Shown: positions 11,476 through 22,700 of the stretch, one piece after another
Numbering within the stretch: position 1 is the first letter of the stretch
Layout: every line of letters starts with the position of its first letter
Assembly: GCA_021399445.1 (NCBI GenBank)
Contig: JAJTUQ010000001.1
Coordinates: forward strand, 6,944,001-7,008,000
Direction of reading: 5' to 3'
DNA from: Xylogone sp. PMI_703
Lineage: Eukaryota > Ascomycota > Leotiomycetes
Length of the DNA stretch: 64,000 nt
The notes under the pieces: model-generated
Seen by the model: only the letters and a program-made list of their open reading frames with translations
The model's database searches: none
What the model was told of the DNA's origin: nothing
Translations under genes and position numbers: made by a program

Positions 11476-13219
11476 ATGGTGTATTACGGTAGACCGAGCA
11501 AAGGATGCGACGAATGTCGGGCAAGGAAAATAAGGGTACTTTGAGTTACTCCCAAATACTCCGCTCGCAATGACTGCTAATAAAAGTTAGTGTGACCAAG
11601 GCAAACCTGCATGTAGGCAATGCATTGAATCTAAGCATAAATGCCCTGGCTACCGAGATTTATCAACTGTGTTATTTCGGGATGAGACTAAAGCTGTGGT
11701 GCGGAAGGCGAACAAGCCACCGCGGCCAAGAAGGCAGCAGAAACTGTCGACCAGTCCAGCTTCAGTAGAACTTGAAGTGCAAAGTAGATCCCCCAGTACG
11801 TCTGCTTGTTCATCACCAGGGAGTCAAGAAGAGATTTCTCTGGTTATAGAACCTTCTCAAACTCCGGGTCCCGACGAAGGAATATGTTTCTTCTTCAGTC
11901 GCTTTTCGTGGGAGGCGGCATCCCTATTCTTCAATGAATTCAAAACAGTCTCCTCGACCAGCTCGAGTACACTTATGGCGGGAATGTCTTCCATTGGATT
12001 GGCCATGATGTCTTCAACTAAGCCATGGCCCGCTCTAAAAATGTCGGCAAGAAGTTCCTATACATCTACATTGCAGCTAATCAATGCTGCCCTCTCGAAC
12101 AAAGCTGAAGCAACATCCGATGCTATCCTCGCCACAATTATTCTCTTGTCCTTTTTCGAGGTACGTTTTCATGTTTTGACGCGTTAGGAAAACCGACCGT
12201 AGGCTTACATCTACACTACAGACAGTTACGTGCAAGGCGGGGTCCAAGACTGACTGGCTCGCTCATACATCAGGTGCAACTGCACTGCTTTCACTCCGAG
12301 GATCGGAAAGACTTACCACCCCAGCTGAAATCCACATGTTTCTTGAATGGAAGGGGCAATTAGTAGATACTGCCCCGTTTTACGCCATTTCCTATACACA
12401 TGCTGACGGTCTCGTTTTTAGCTCACCGGATGCCTGCAGAATAAGACTTTCGTCCCTAGCGTGCTTATGAGATACGACAAACTAGTTACGCCTTTGCGAC
12501 CACCTATCCATCAGTGTGATGGGGAAATGGCTTCTCTAACGGCTGAGGTGGCCAATCTACGTGCTGCCATACATGCAGGCCATATCGAGCATAAAAGAAG
12601 GACCTTGTCCACGGCATACTCCATCGAGGCAAAAATAGAACGATTCAAAACTTCCATTCCTGCAAGCTGGGAGTACCATGTCGTCCAATATCCCGATCCA
12701 GACACGTTGGTGGATACAGTATGGGGGCCAATACGACTTTATAATGGTAGCTATCATATTTATCCTGACATGGCGATTTGTGTTAGCTTGAATTTTTATC
12801 GCGTTAGTCGAATATTGGTAAATGAGGTTATCCTTGATTGCCTGCGGTGCTTAAAAGAAGAAACTGAACCCAACTCCTGGGCTGGTCAATGCAATCGTAC
12901 CATTGATATGATGGTCCAACTGGCAGCTGATATCTACGCCAGCGCTCCTGGAATACTTGGCATTCCTGGCAAACAGCAAGCTGATCTATTCCATGGCACT
13001 GCCCTTGGTGGCTACGCTCTTTTATTGCCTTTATATACGGCTGGAAGAGTCAAGGGGTATCCTCACCCTCTCAGGCTATGTGCTATTGAGATACTGAAGT
13101 TAATTGCTTATAATATCGGCATCGGTCATGCAGCAGCCGATATTAATCTCCTACAACACGAGAAAGGAATTACCGATTGGTGGAATGAATCTGACAGAAT
13201 AAATGAACTTATTGGGTAG
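11476..13219 (+). CDS. Zn2Cys6 fungal transcription factor
   Basis: Four exons (11476-11535, 11591-12160, 12222-12362, 12422-13219) join to 522 aa. The binuclear zinc cluster sits at residues 11-37 and is split by intron 1: GCDECRARKIR before it and CDQGKPACRQC with a distal CPGY after it, giving the six cysteines. The rest matches the DUF3468/fungal_TF_2 middle region of such regulators, including TSGATALLSLRG and the GCLQNKTFVPS stretch recovered by intron 3. It would bind DNA in the nucleus as a pathway regulator. Its 3' end faces the MFS transporter gene 151 bp away, so the transporter is a natural candidate target. The third intron (59 nt) is the least certain join; it is required by a frame change and uses branch point CTGAC. 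Confidence 0.88.
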
Positions 13220-13370
13220 GTAACTACCTAGAGTTAACACATTGAAGCAAGTAAGCTATTTTAAAACTCACATTCCCGCACCTTTGTGGCTTTACTTTTC
13301 TGTTAGCTAAGGGAGCTGACTTGTGTATCTCCTATTGCTCAGGTAGTAGAACTAGACATCAAAGGTTCAG

Positions 13371-15110
13371 TTAATGGTCCGGTTGAGACCTCTCCTGTTC
13401 CACAATACCAAACTCTGTATCGAGCTCTGTTCTAAGTTTTATCTCCTTCTCGACAAATACCACAAGAAATCCGAGCCCGCAAAATGCTATTGCAACATAC
13501 CAAACCATTTTGATGGCCTCATTGTAGGTCCAGATCACCTCGGTTCTAGTCGTCCCAGTCAATGAGTTGATAAATGTGTTCGTTGCATGAGAGTAAGCTT
13601 CTCCACCTATGAGCATATTTCTTATAGTAGCGTCGCTAATATGGCCAGCAAGATGATCAAAACGGTTATTGAATATAATACTTGGAATGACTGAGCCGAA
13701 TATGGTCCCTACGCTTCGAGCGAAAGCAAGAGTTGCCGTTGCCGTTGCTGTGTCGAGATCTGATAGGTCTGCTTGCATAGCTGGCAACAAGGAAGGCATG
13801 ACAATACCACAGCCAATGGCGTAAAGAATTTGGATCAGTATCCATCCAGCAGTTATAGTTGTCGGAGTCAATATCGAATAAAGCCCCATCCCAATTGTCA
13901 TTATTGCGAATCCGGCCAAATGATAGGGTCGATAAATCCCGTGCTTTGCTAGTAGAGCGCCCGCAACTGCTGCGGCAGGGGTGAAGCCCAAGACAGTAGG
14001 AAGCAGATCCACTCCACTTGCGGTAGGTGAATCCCTACGGACTGCTTGAAAGTAAACTGCGAGAAAATATGTGACCCAAGTCATAAGAGCCATGTGGATA
14101 AATGTGAGGAAGAGAGCCGCTACCGATGTTCTGTTTGAAAAGAGTTGGCGAGGCATCGTTGGCTCAATGCAGTATGGGGAATGCTCAAAAAGGGCGAAAA
14201 GTATCAGTCCGACTCCACTAAGGACTAAAGGCACGACAATATGCCATGATCCCCAGGAGTATTTGACGCCTCCGTTAATGAGGCCGAACATGAAACCTAA
14301 AACAGCACCGACGAAGATAAAATTCCCAATGAAGTCCACACGCCTCAACATCTCCTTTGTCGATAATTTCCTGTGGCCGACATTCAGCAGAAAAACGAGC
14401 ATAACCAAGGCAAGTCCACCGATAGGAAGGTTTATATAGAAACACCAACGCCAGGACGATCTTTGTGTAATTATGCCTCCAATGAAGGGTCCCATTGCTG
14501 AACCAATAATAGATGCACTGAAGATTATAGCAGTGTAGGACCCTCGTTCACGAAGTGGTACTATGTCGCAGACGATGAGTTCGACCAGCATATTGATACC
14601 TCCACCACCAATTCCCTGGACTGTGCGACCTGCTATCAACATGTTCATATCTTTTGCGCCTCCACATATTCCACTCCCCAATGTGAATATGACAGTTGAG
14701 AAGATCATTAGACCACGTCGTCCAAAGATATTTGCTGTTTGGCCATACATCGGCTGCAGTGCGGTACTATGATAACATGCCCTCAGCCGAACTGACCCCG
14801 AGAAGGTTGGAAAGGGGATCAACACTTACCTGGACAGGAAATAGGAACCGACAACCCACACATATTTCTCGCCGCCAGAGAGAGCACTTACAATTCTTGG
14901 AAGGGCAGTGGTAATGATAGTCGCATCGATTGCTGCTAGGATTGCTGTGACTGAAAGTGTTACGATGATCAACCAGAATCTCGCATCCTTTGGCCGAGAT
15001 ATTTCTTTTTCATCGGCTGTTATTTCCAATGGCCCTTCAACACTGCCAGTTGTTTGAACATCACTGACTTCAGGGGCGTCTTCGAGTTTCTCGGATTTCG
15101 CGGCAGACAT
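13371..15110 (-). CDS. MFS transporter, DHA2 (14-TM) drug:H+ antiporter-like
   Basis: Two exons (15110-14830, 14766-13371) with a 63-nt intron give 558 aa. After a ~45-residue acidic cytosolic N-terminus come about 14 hydrophobic helices. Motif A appears as QPMYGQTANIFGRRGLM spanning the splice site; motif B as GRTVQGIGGGG; motif C as GSAMGPFIGGI; and WRWCFYINLPIG is typical of the DHA2 branch that includes fungal toxin and drug pumps. The protein would sit in the plasma membrane and export small hydrophobic compounds using the proton gradient. The neighbouring Zn2Cys6 gene, tail to tail, suggests local control. The substrate cannot be read from sequence; siderophore transporters are a related alternative, but the motifs fit DHA2 better. 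Confidence 0.92.
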
Positions 15111-15688
15111 CTTGGGTAACGATAGAATCGAGGAAGGTTATTAATAGAGTAGTTACTGTCTTCAAGATCGGAGGGATGCAGTATTGATACCACGGAATTA
15201 AAATCTAATTTCTATATCATAATAATAAAAGAATGACTAGCAAGAATGTGAGCCGATATCGATCCTAAACTACAAGCCGTGAAGAGCCCCTTAGAGTTAT
15301 ATACACAGTAATCCGCCGTCTTACTTCTGGGCATAGTAGTGAGATGTTAGCTGCTGACGATAGGCTATTCCTATAAGGTGCTGCTAGATCCCATAATCAT
15401 CATACCAATTCCGGCAGAGAAGTTTGATATCCGTATATCCTGCCTTATCCCAATGTCATTGGACTTGTGAGTAGCCGTTGTCCAATCAAATTCATTTCGC
15501 ACTCTTGTATTGAATCGGGAATAGCGTATGTTTGGGTTAGTCATCAAGCCAAGGAGGTTATTCGCATAATTGACACCTCTCCTCACAGCAAAAACGATAT
15601 CATTTATGCAAGTTCGCCTAGTATGCAGAATTGTGCGCGTCTGACAAGCCCCTTCAATTCTAGTGGCTGAGCACCAGAACATACGGAC

Positions 15689-15707
15689 ACGAATACGAGT
15701 GACTATC
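15689..15707. repeat. Direct repeat pair 1, copy A
   Basis: The 19-base string ACGAATACGAGTGACTATC is repeated exactly at 16285-16303, 596 bases away in the same orientation. Flanks are weakly similar. Confidence 0.7.
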
Positions 15708-15830
15708 AAAGCACTATCAGAACTGCACTCAATTAAGGTTACTATGGAAACTTGTATAAAAATCTAATCTCTCAATTCAATGACATTCTCTTCGTAATTC
15801 ACTACTACACTAGCCAATATGGTAATTACA

Positions 15831-15882
15831 TAGTAGGATAGTCAATTCAATCAATTCTTTGCTTCAAGCCACGACTGGAACG
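15831..15882. repeat. Direct repeat pair 2, copy A
   Basis: A ~52-base segment beginning TAGTAGGATAG aligns with 16431-16482, exactly 600 bases away. The two copies share the order TAGTAGGATA, CAATT, ATTC, CAAGCCAC and GAACGT; many of the differences are C/T or G/A changes. Confidence 0.65.
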
Positions 15883-16284
15883 TACGCACTCCGACACTTG
15901 GTTAGAACAAGGCAAATACTTTTAAAGATTTTGTGACTAAATTACTAGACTTCGCTTAGACATGTTGTTCGCACGCCTCACAGCAAAAGACGGTAGAATG
16001 TTCAAATATAGGGATTTTATTGAGGGCATATTTAACCGTTCACTTATTACAATCTGCTACGTCCTTTGACGATAACTCGCTGGGCATATGAACATCACCG
16101 ATGTGTAAGTTCACGTTGACTGTTTTAAAAGGCTTAATTGATACTGTGTCATTAACGTACTCGACACGCCCAGATTCCATATTGTAATTAGTAAGTGCGA
16201 TGATGAGATGTAATTAGTCCTGCCACGCCCTAAGGTGAAGTTCAATATCTTCACTAAAATGGAAGTGTCAGAGCAACAAGTGAT

Positions 16285-16303
16285 ACGAATACGAGTGACT
16301 ATC
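16285..16303. repeat. Direct repeat pair 1, copy B
   Basis: Exact copy of 15689-15707. Together with pair 2 it points to an old tandem duplication of a ~600-bp unit. Confidence 0.7.
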
Positions 16304-16430
16304 GGCGCTGCCACTTAATCAGATATATATAGGATACTGTGCAAAATCCCTGTAAAAAGCCTTCAATGCAAAGCTATTCCCTACTTGATCTACTAGTGTA
16401 GTAGCCACAATAAATTGTACTGTAGTCGTA

Positions 16431-16482
16431 TAGTAGGATAGACAATTAATCGATTCCTTACTCCAAGCCACAATCAGAACGT
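16431..16482. repeat. Direct repeat pair 2, copy B
   Basis: Diverged copy of 15831-15882 at a 600-base offset, same orientation. Confidence 0.65.
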
Positions 16483-17289
16483 CAATGTTCTGACAGGAAG
16501 TTCGTGTGATATGGTATATGGAATTGTTACAACCAGGAGCGTGTAGAGATGATAAATGATCCATAGATTGGATTTCTGAGCGTATTATTAGAGATTACAC
16601 TTGGTCATTATTCGGCTGTACATAGTAATCTTGAACATCTATATATGAGACCTAACGTAGAGCGGCAAACCTTTCTAGTTGGTCACCCAATACCCCTATA
16701 AGAATATTTCGCGTCCCTGCCCTGATAAGCGAAGGAAGAAATATATGTATTTAAATTTTCAAGGTTTGTACACTTTTATTCACAAATTTGTTGTCTATAG
16801 AATTGAAAACAGACATTTCAGACAGCTCGCATGGTCAAGAGCCCCGATCCGATGGCTTACGTGTACTTGGCAGTATCCTCATAATGAGGCATGCCATCTT
16901 ACAGAAAGGATGCTGAGGAGCCTTTGCTCTATAAAAGACACTCTTTGCTTTCTTATTTTCTTCATTTCCTAAACTCTACATAATCAACCCATATTAGAAA
17001 CATCTACTAGTAGTCCGTTTCGATAAACTTCAAATAACTATCATATTTGTACGCTAAGAAATTCTTTTTAGAACAGTATGTAGGTCCTTAGAGCCAAATT
17101 TCGACTTAGATATTTTATGCAGAATGCTTTTTACCACGTGCTATTAGCTCCAAGGCCGCCTCTTCGCTTCTGACAGATATGAGAAATGGTGGGGTCATCA
17201 TATGAACTCTCAACTATCAAGCTCTATTTCTATAATATGGAAAAGAAGAATAGGAAATCAATTCTTGACACCGAATTCGTTTGCTACCA

Positions 17290-18240
17290 ATGGCCTTACC
17301 TCCTGATCTGATTCTCTATATTCTTGATTTCATTCCCTTGACTGCCACACCGGTTATTGCACTGCCAGCATCTCACGAGATAACAAAAACTCTACTTGCA
17401 TTGACTGTCACATCACGGTTAACGCACCTACCAGCCCTTCGTCTGTTATACACTCGCTGCATGTTTATTGATTCCCAGTCCCGCCTTGATACCCTCGTAA
17501 GGACGATTACTACTACATTGGACCGTGTTCATTCTCCTCGAGTTCTGGACCTCATTACTTCTGTATATCTCGCCCCATTTCCCGAACATAATCCAGGGCC
17601 TCATACGGCAACTGCAATAGGAAATTTGCTCTCTACTTTGCTTGAAATCATCTCTCGAACGCTTAAAAGGCTTGTAATCGACATGCCTCTTCGCACACTC
17701 TTTTGGCATCCTTTTCCTAAACTCATCAATACGTTCAGCCAACTCACTTCTCTTGAGATATTCTGTAGTGTCCGCGATGAGCTATACTTGGGCAGTCTGG
17801 ATGACTCATTCACTTGGAATCCTGACGTACCTATATGGTCTTCATGGACGCAACTGGAAACGCTTGTTCTGTATAACGTTGACACTGGTCGGAGCGATTT
17901 TTGGGACGGCATTAGAAAATTAACAAGGCTAAAGCATCTTGTCCTTACCAGGGCTGATGGTTTATATGAAGTGGACTTCAGGAGGGAGGTGAGCGCATGG
18001 ACATCCGCTCGAGGAAAAGGCCAAGAAGGAGATATAGATTTATTAAATATTGTGTTGGTGAATGTGGAAAGTCAACAGGCGCCATTGCGGAATAACGTTA
18101 AGCAAAAGGAAGATAGATTTATAGTGAGACAGGTCAATGTGCCAACCAGTTACTACGGGGACGAAGATCCCATCGAAATATGTCAGGAATGGGTGAAGCG
18201 AAGGATATTGAAGGGCCAAGAAGTTGACGGTTGGAGTTAG
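17290..18240 (+). CDS. F-box-like hypothetical protein
   Basis: Intronless, 316 aa from the ATG at 17290. The opening MALPPDLILYILDFIP, followed by a helix with LLALTVTSRLTHLPALRLLY, has the spacing of a divergent F-box (LPxxLxxxILxxL...). The remainder alternates LxxLxxLxL-type strands, for example FSQLTSLEIF and LTRLKHLVLT, and reads like an LRR-type superhelix, the usual partner of fungal F-boxes. If so it would act as a substrate adaptor of an SCF ubiquitin ligase. I recognise no specific family member. The ending (RQVNVPTSYYGDEDPIEIC...) resembles tails of small fungal hypotheticals of this kind. It lies isolated between AT-rich spacers. Confidence 0.7.
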   Translation: MALPPDLILYILDFIPLTATPVIALPASHEITKTLLALTVTSRLTHLPALRLLYTRCMFIDSQSRLDTLVRTITTTLDRVHSPRVLDLITSVYLAPFPEHNPGPHTATAIGNLLSTLLEIISRTLKRLVIDMPLRTLFWHPFPKLINTFSQLTSLEIFCSVRDELYLGSLDDSFTWNPDVPIWSSWTQLETLVLYNVDTGRSDFWDGIRKLTRLKHLVLTRADGLYEVDFRREVSAWTSARGKGQEGDIDLLNIVLVNVESQQAPLRNNVKQKEDRFIVRQVNVPTSYYGDEDPIEICQEWVKRRILKGQEVDGWS

Positions 18241-19757
18241 ATTGATATCAAACTATATTAATGACAGTAATTGGACTAGTACATACCAGAGACATCCTGG
18301 ATTTACTCCATATACGCACTTGATAATTACTGCTCGCGATATCTTAAGCTGGATGTGATGAATATTGCTGGTAAATACGTCTCGTTTCACAGCATGTGAT
18401 AGGGCCATGTCTAAAACTTCAGACACTACATAGACCAATAGTCTCTGGCTAAATTCCAAAAATAAATACTCTTGGGTACTTGTTGTGTTTGGTGAACCTC
18501 GATTGGACCATGCATCTACCAATCAACATTCGCTTCCTTGGCTGACATCATAGAGCTTGGTGTCTCAGCTCAGTCTCAATCCAAAGCACAGTCAACTTCC
18601 AACTTTTGATTTGCAAACCACAGTACTACATCCATCAGATCTTGCACTCTTCAAACTATTCCAAAATATCTTCTCTCACTTTCGGCGAACTCTCAAACCC
18701 ATCAGACAACATCATCTGTCGAAGACTCTGGTTGAATCAACCACCACTACATCCACATAAACGTGATTCAGTATCACCCTCACCTAAAACATGCCATTCT
18801 ACGTCCAGCATCAAATGCACCAATACACCATTATTCCAAAGGTGCTATATGTTCGTCGCTGGGGCCTGAGACGATGGGGCCTCGCATTTGGCAAGAGCGG
18901 CAGGGTTCAATATGTGCAGTAGATGGAGGATGGAGAATAGAGGATGGATAGCATGTATCAACTTGATTGATGTTCTGAAGACGGCGAAGTGATCTTTTTA
19001 TTATGGGACAATTCACAGTACCAAGGTCTTGGGAGGGGTTAGCAAGCTTGTAATCTCAATTAGTCTACGCTAAATGGCAAACATGTAATGATTTTGCAAC
19101 CAAGTGTCTTATCTTTTCTTGTTTGCTGTTTATCTTAATGCCGGAAAGTCGATAAAAAGTAGTATTACTGATTCGTGTGCCTTCATCAGCTTATAAATTA
19201 ACTGTTGGGCAAGGTAATTTCAATCCTCGACTAAATATGGCTCGCGCGATGAATAATAGGTTTTTGTTAAATATATAACAGATTTTAACTTCTCTCACTG
19301 CTTGATATGAATACTATGGTCTTCTATATTTTAAACCATCACAGTGTTTCCCATATCTATTCATATATCTTATTGGAGTTCACTAACTACAAATACACCG
19401 TACACCACTGCCCAGAGGTCCTTGTAGTGAATAGAATCAAAGAATACCGCTGTTGATGTATCAAGAACTACAGGTATATTTTACCCCAATATTTTATATT
19501 AGACGTGAGATATACAAAGTATCAATACCTTGGAAGTATATTAGGTGTAAAATTGGAGAGTAATACAGGGTCACAAAACTACTGTAAATACTAGTACTAG
19601 ACCCTTAGATAAAATCAGTTTATACAGTATATAGATTATGCACTTAATCAGTTAATAGTTTGTATTGCATATTCTTTACCACCCCATTCATGATAAATCT
19701 TTCAGGCTATCTTGTGAAGAAACTCTATAGAATGTCTCCTACAACCATCCAAATCCC
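18241..19757. other. Intergenic, convergent, AT-rich
   Basis: About 1.5 kb between the F-box-like gene and the 3' end of the GH55 gene. Short ORFs at 18253-18951 overlap each other in several frames and show no motif. No RNA gene recognised. Confidence 0.5.
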
Positions 19758-22700
19758 TTACCGTCGAGTTGTTGTAACATCTACAAAAGACGAGGAGCTT
19801 GTACGCGTAATTGTACCCCTTGCAGTTGTGCTTGTAACTCTTGAGGTTGATGTTGGGGCACCTCCACCCCCAGTATGGGTCGTCCCCTCAGTCACAGTCG
19901 CCCCCCCAGTCGTAGTCGGCCCCCCAGTATGAGTCGTCCCCTCAGTCACAGTCGCCCCCCCAGTTGGGCCTCCACCTCCGATTACAGGTTGTCCCGAACC
20001 AGTTCCAGCAGCTGAGATTGAGATCACAGGAGGAGGGATTCTATGGCAGACCGGATCTTCCTCGCCCGGTTCGTCTCCTTTGGGAAGACCAGTTATGGGA
20101 GTACAAAACCCTAAGGAGAGAAAGCAGTCAGCCAACTAAAGAATACCGACCATAGACTCAATATACTGGATTAACACAAACTCACCAGTACCACATCCAC
20201 CGCCACAAGCAGCCACGCCGCAAGTACCGCCACAACCAAAAATAGCACAACCAACCACGCCACATCCCACAACTCCAACGATACCCGTACATGGGCCTGG
20301 ATCTGGTGGTTTTCCAGTGGTATAGGCGACTAGACGAGGTGGATCGGTAAAGCTAAATGAAACGGTTGGCTGAGGGAAGATTGTAATAGCATGAGAAGTT
20401 GTCGTAAAACTGGCGCTTGGTGTAATAAAAGGACATCCTGTGGATGATGTAGATGTAGCTGCACCACTACCGGGTCTTGTTGATGTGCCTGCACAATCAG
20501 TGTCAGTCACTGGCGGTAGTGCGATGCTTCCAGGGACAGTTATGGTAATTGGAGGGGCCATAACACTCTGAACGGGTGTAATCGTGGCCCGATTCGTATC
20601 TGAGGCTACAACTGTAACTGGCCACACGTCAACCGATGATATGGTGAATGGTTTAACTGTAAACGTTGTTGTAATAGTCATAATAGCAGTTCTAGTGCTA
20701 GACAACACTGTAGTAGTAATATCCGGCCAGGTTATCACACTTGGTGTTGAGAGAGGGAATGGAGGCAGTACAAGAGTACATGGTGGCTCGCAACCCACTG
20801 CAGGGTTGGGGTCTTCCCATATCGTTGGTGGTATGAAAACAAGCGGACCGCCTGATCCTCCACCAATTCCATCTTGGTTGGCTCCATCTACAGACAAAGC
20901 AAGGTATGCAATGACAGTAGTCACGAAGAAGAACTGTGTGTTGATTTGGGGAACAATAACTCCTCCTTCAGGGGTGACAGCCTGTTGAGCTCCCAGGGAG
21001 ACTAGGTCGTACATCCAGAGATGGTCTGAGCAAGAGATATCAATTAACGAAGTTTGACACGTCTCACTCCCATCATTGACACAGGTTTGGTCGTAATCTT
21101 GGAAAAAAGAGTAGAAGCCAGCTCCATATACGAGCACGTCATTTGAGTTGATGATCCGCAACGCCCATGCCTTTGCGCAGTCCCCAGCCCCTCCGCAGAG
21201 AGTAAAGTCTGGGTCATTAGGGAATTTTCCAACAGCTGCTTCCCATGGAGCAGGAGCCATTAGACTTGGTTGATAATAGGGGGTCTCAGTTTGCATAAAA
21301 CCAAGGAAGACATTTGAGGCTGCAGACAGCTGGTACTGATATAGGGTAAAATGCTCAACCGAGGAGCCATAGAGCCAAGTCGGCCCTTTGATTCAATAAG
21401 TAACCCACGGGCGGCATATACATCTATTTGGGTTTGAAGAGGAGTCTGCAGGAAGAATTAGCACCAATCTCAAGTCAAGCTATCCATTTGTCACAGTCAT
21501 CACTATTACGCATCTCCATATCATGATCTGAGGTCCATATCCAATTGTTTTCAAAATAGCCATTAGCGCGCTCCGTAATATGCCATGCCAGACTAGCTGC
21601 TTTGCACCCGTTGTTAATAGAGCCAGTTAATTTTGGACATGCTCCAGACTGCAAGTTTGAGAACGCGGCACCTCCAATACGTATATGCGTATCCCACATT
21701 GCGGCTGATCCTTGGGAGCCAGCTGCAATATTCCACTCGAGAACTATGGCTCCTGGTGTAGGGCCTTGAACCGTAAATATCATATCTTGGATTTCAACGT
21801 TGCCAACAGTCCCTGCTTTTTCAACTTGAACTACTGGAACTGGAGCCGTCTCATCCGCAAAACGGCTACCAGCACCTATAATTTGAGGATAGCCGATTCC
21901 AACAATCCTTGAGCCAGAAGGAATGAAGACAGTATTTTGCACTAAATAAATGCCCATTGGGAAATAACAAATCTTGCCACTTGAAGCACACGATTGAAGA
22001 GCAGAGTTAATAGCCCTTGAGTCGTCACTAATACCCCTTCCTGTAGCACCAAATGCCTCGACGTTAACAAAATTGCCTGCAGATTCAGTCTGATATTGTG
22101 GTTTTGATCGTGTAAAAAATCTACCATCACTGCCAAGTAAAATTGCCGGTTTATGTGGTGGAGGTAAAGTCTGAGCTGTTGCGGGAGATCCAGACCCTGT
22201 GTCGTGAGTAGATAAAAATGTTGTCCCTCTGGCCCAGGAGGCAATAGTCTGTGCACCGCCTGTCAAAATGTTCTGGCCGCCAGCAGTTCCAACTACAACA
22301 GTGGTGCCTTTAGGAGGATCAACAATATTAACATTGACAAGATACATTTGAGTAAGCTTTCCATCAGGATCACTACCGGGCAAAAAGACTCCAATATTGA
22401 CTGACTGGAACGTTGAATCAAGAATTGACATAGATCCAAATGGCTGGCTATTGGGGCCAGAATTAACGCCACCACGAGCATCGATAGCTACTCCAATTGA
22501 AAAAAAATGAAGCTGTTGGAACGTTATACCCCAGTCCCAGATTGTCATAATACCTGTTACACATGAAGTAAACTGGAGGTTGCGCATTGTAAATCTAAAA
22601 CACAACTCGTTGTGAACAAAGTAGTTGGTAGTGTGGTACATGCGTGGCAATCAAAACTAAAGAACCGTGGTGTACCACACTGTTAACCACTTTGTCCACA

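Larger units (their letters stand above)
15111..17289. other. AT-rich intergenic block with diverged repeats
   Basis: No supported gene. It holds at least two pairs of direct repeats at an offset of about 600 bp, listed separately. Short ORFs at 15371-15709 and 16111-16314 (minus strand) begin alike only because they overlap the repeated DNA. Confidence 0.6.
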
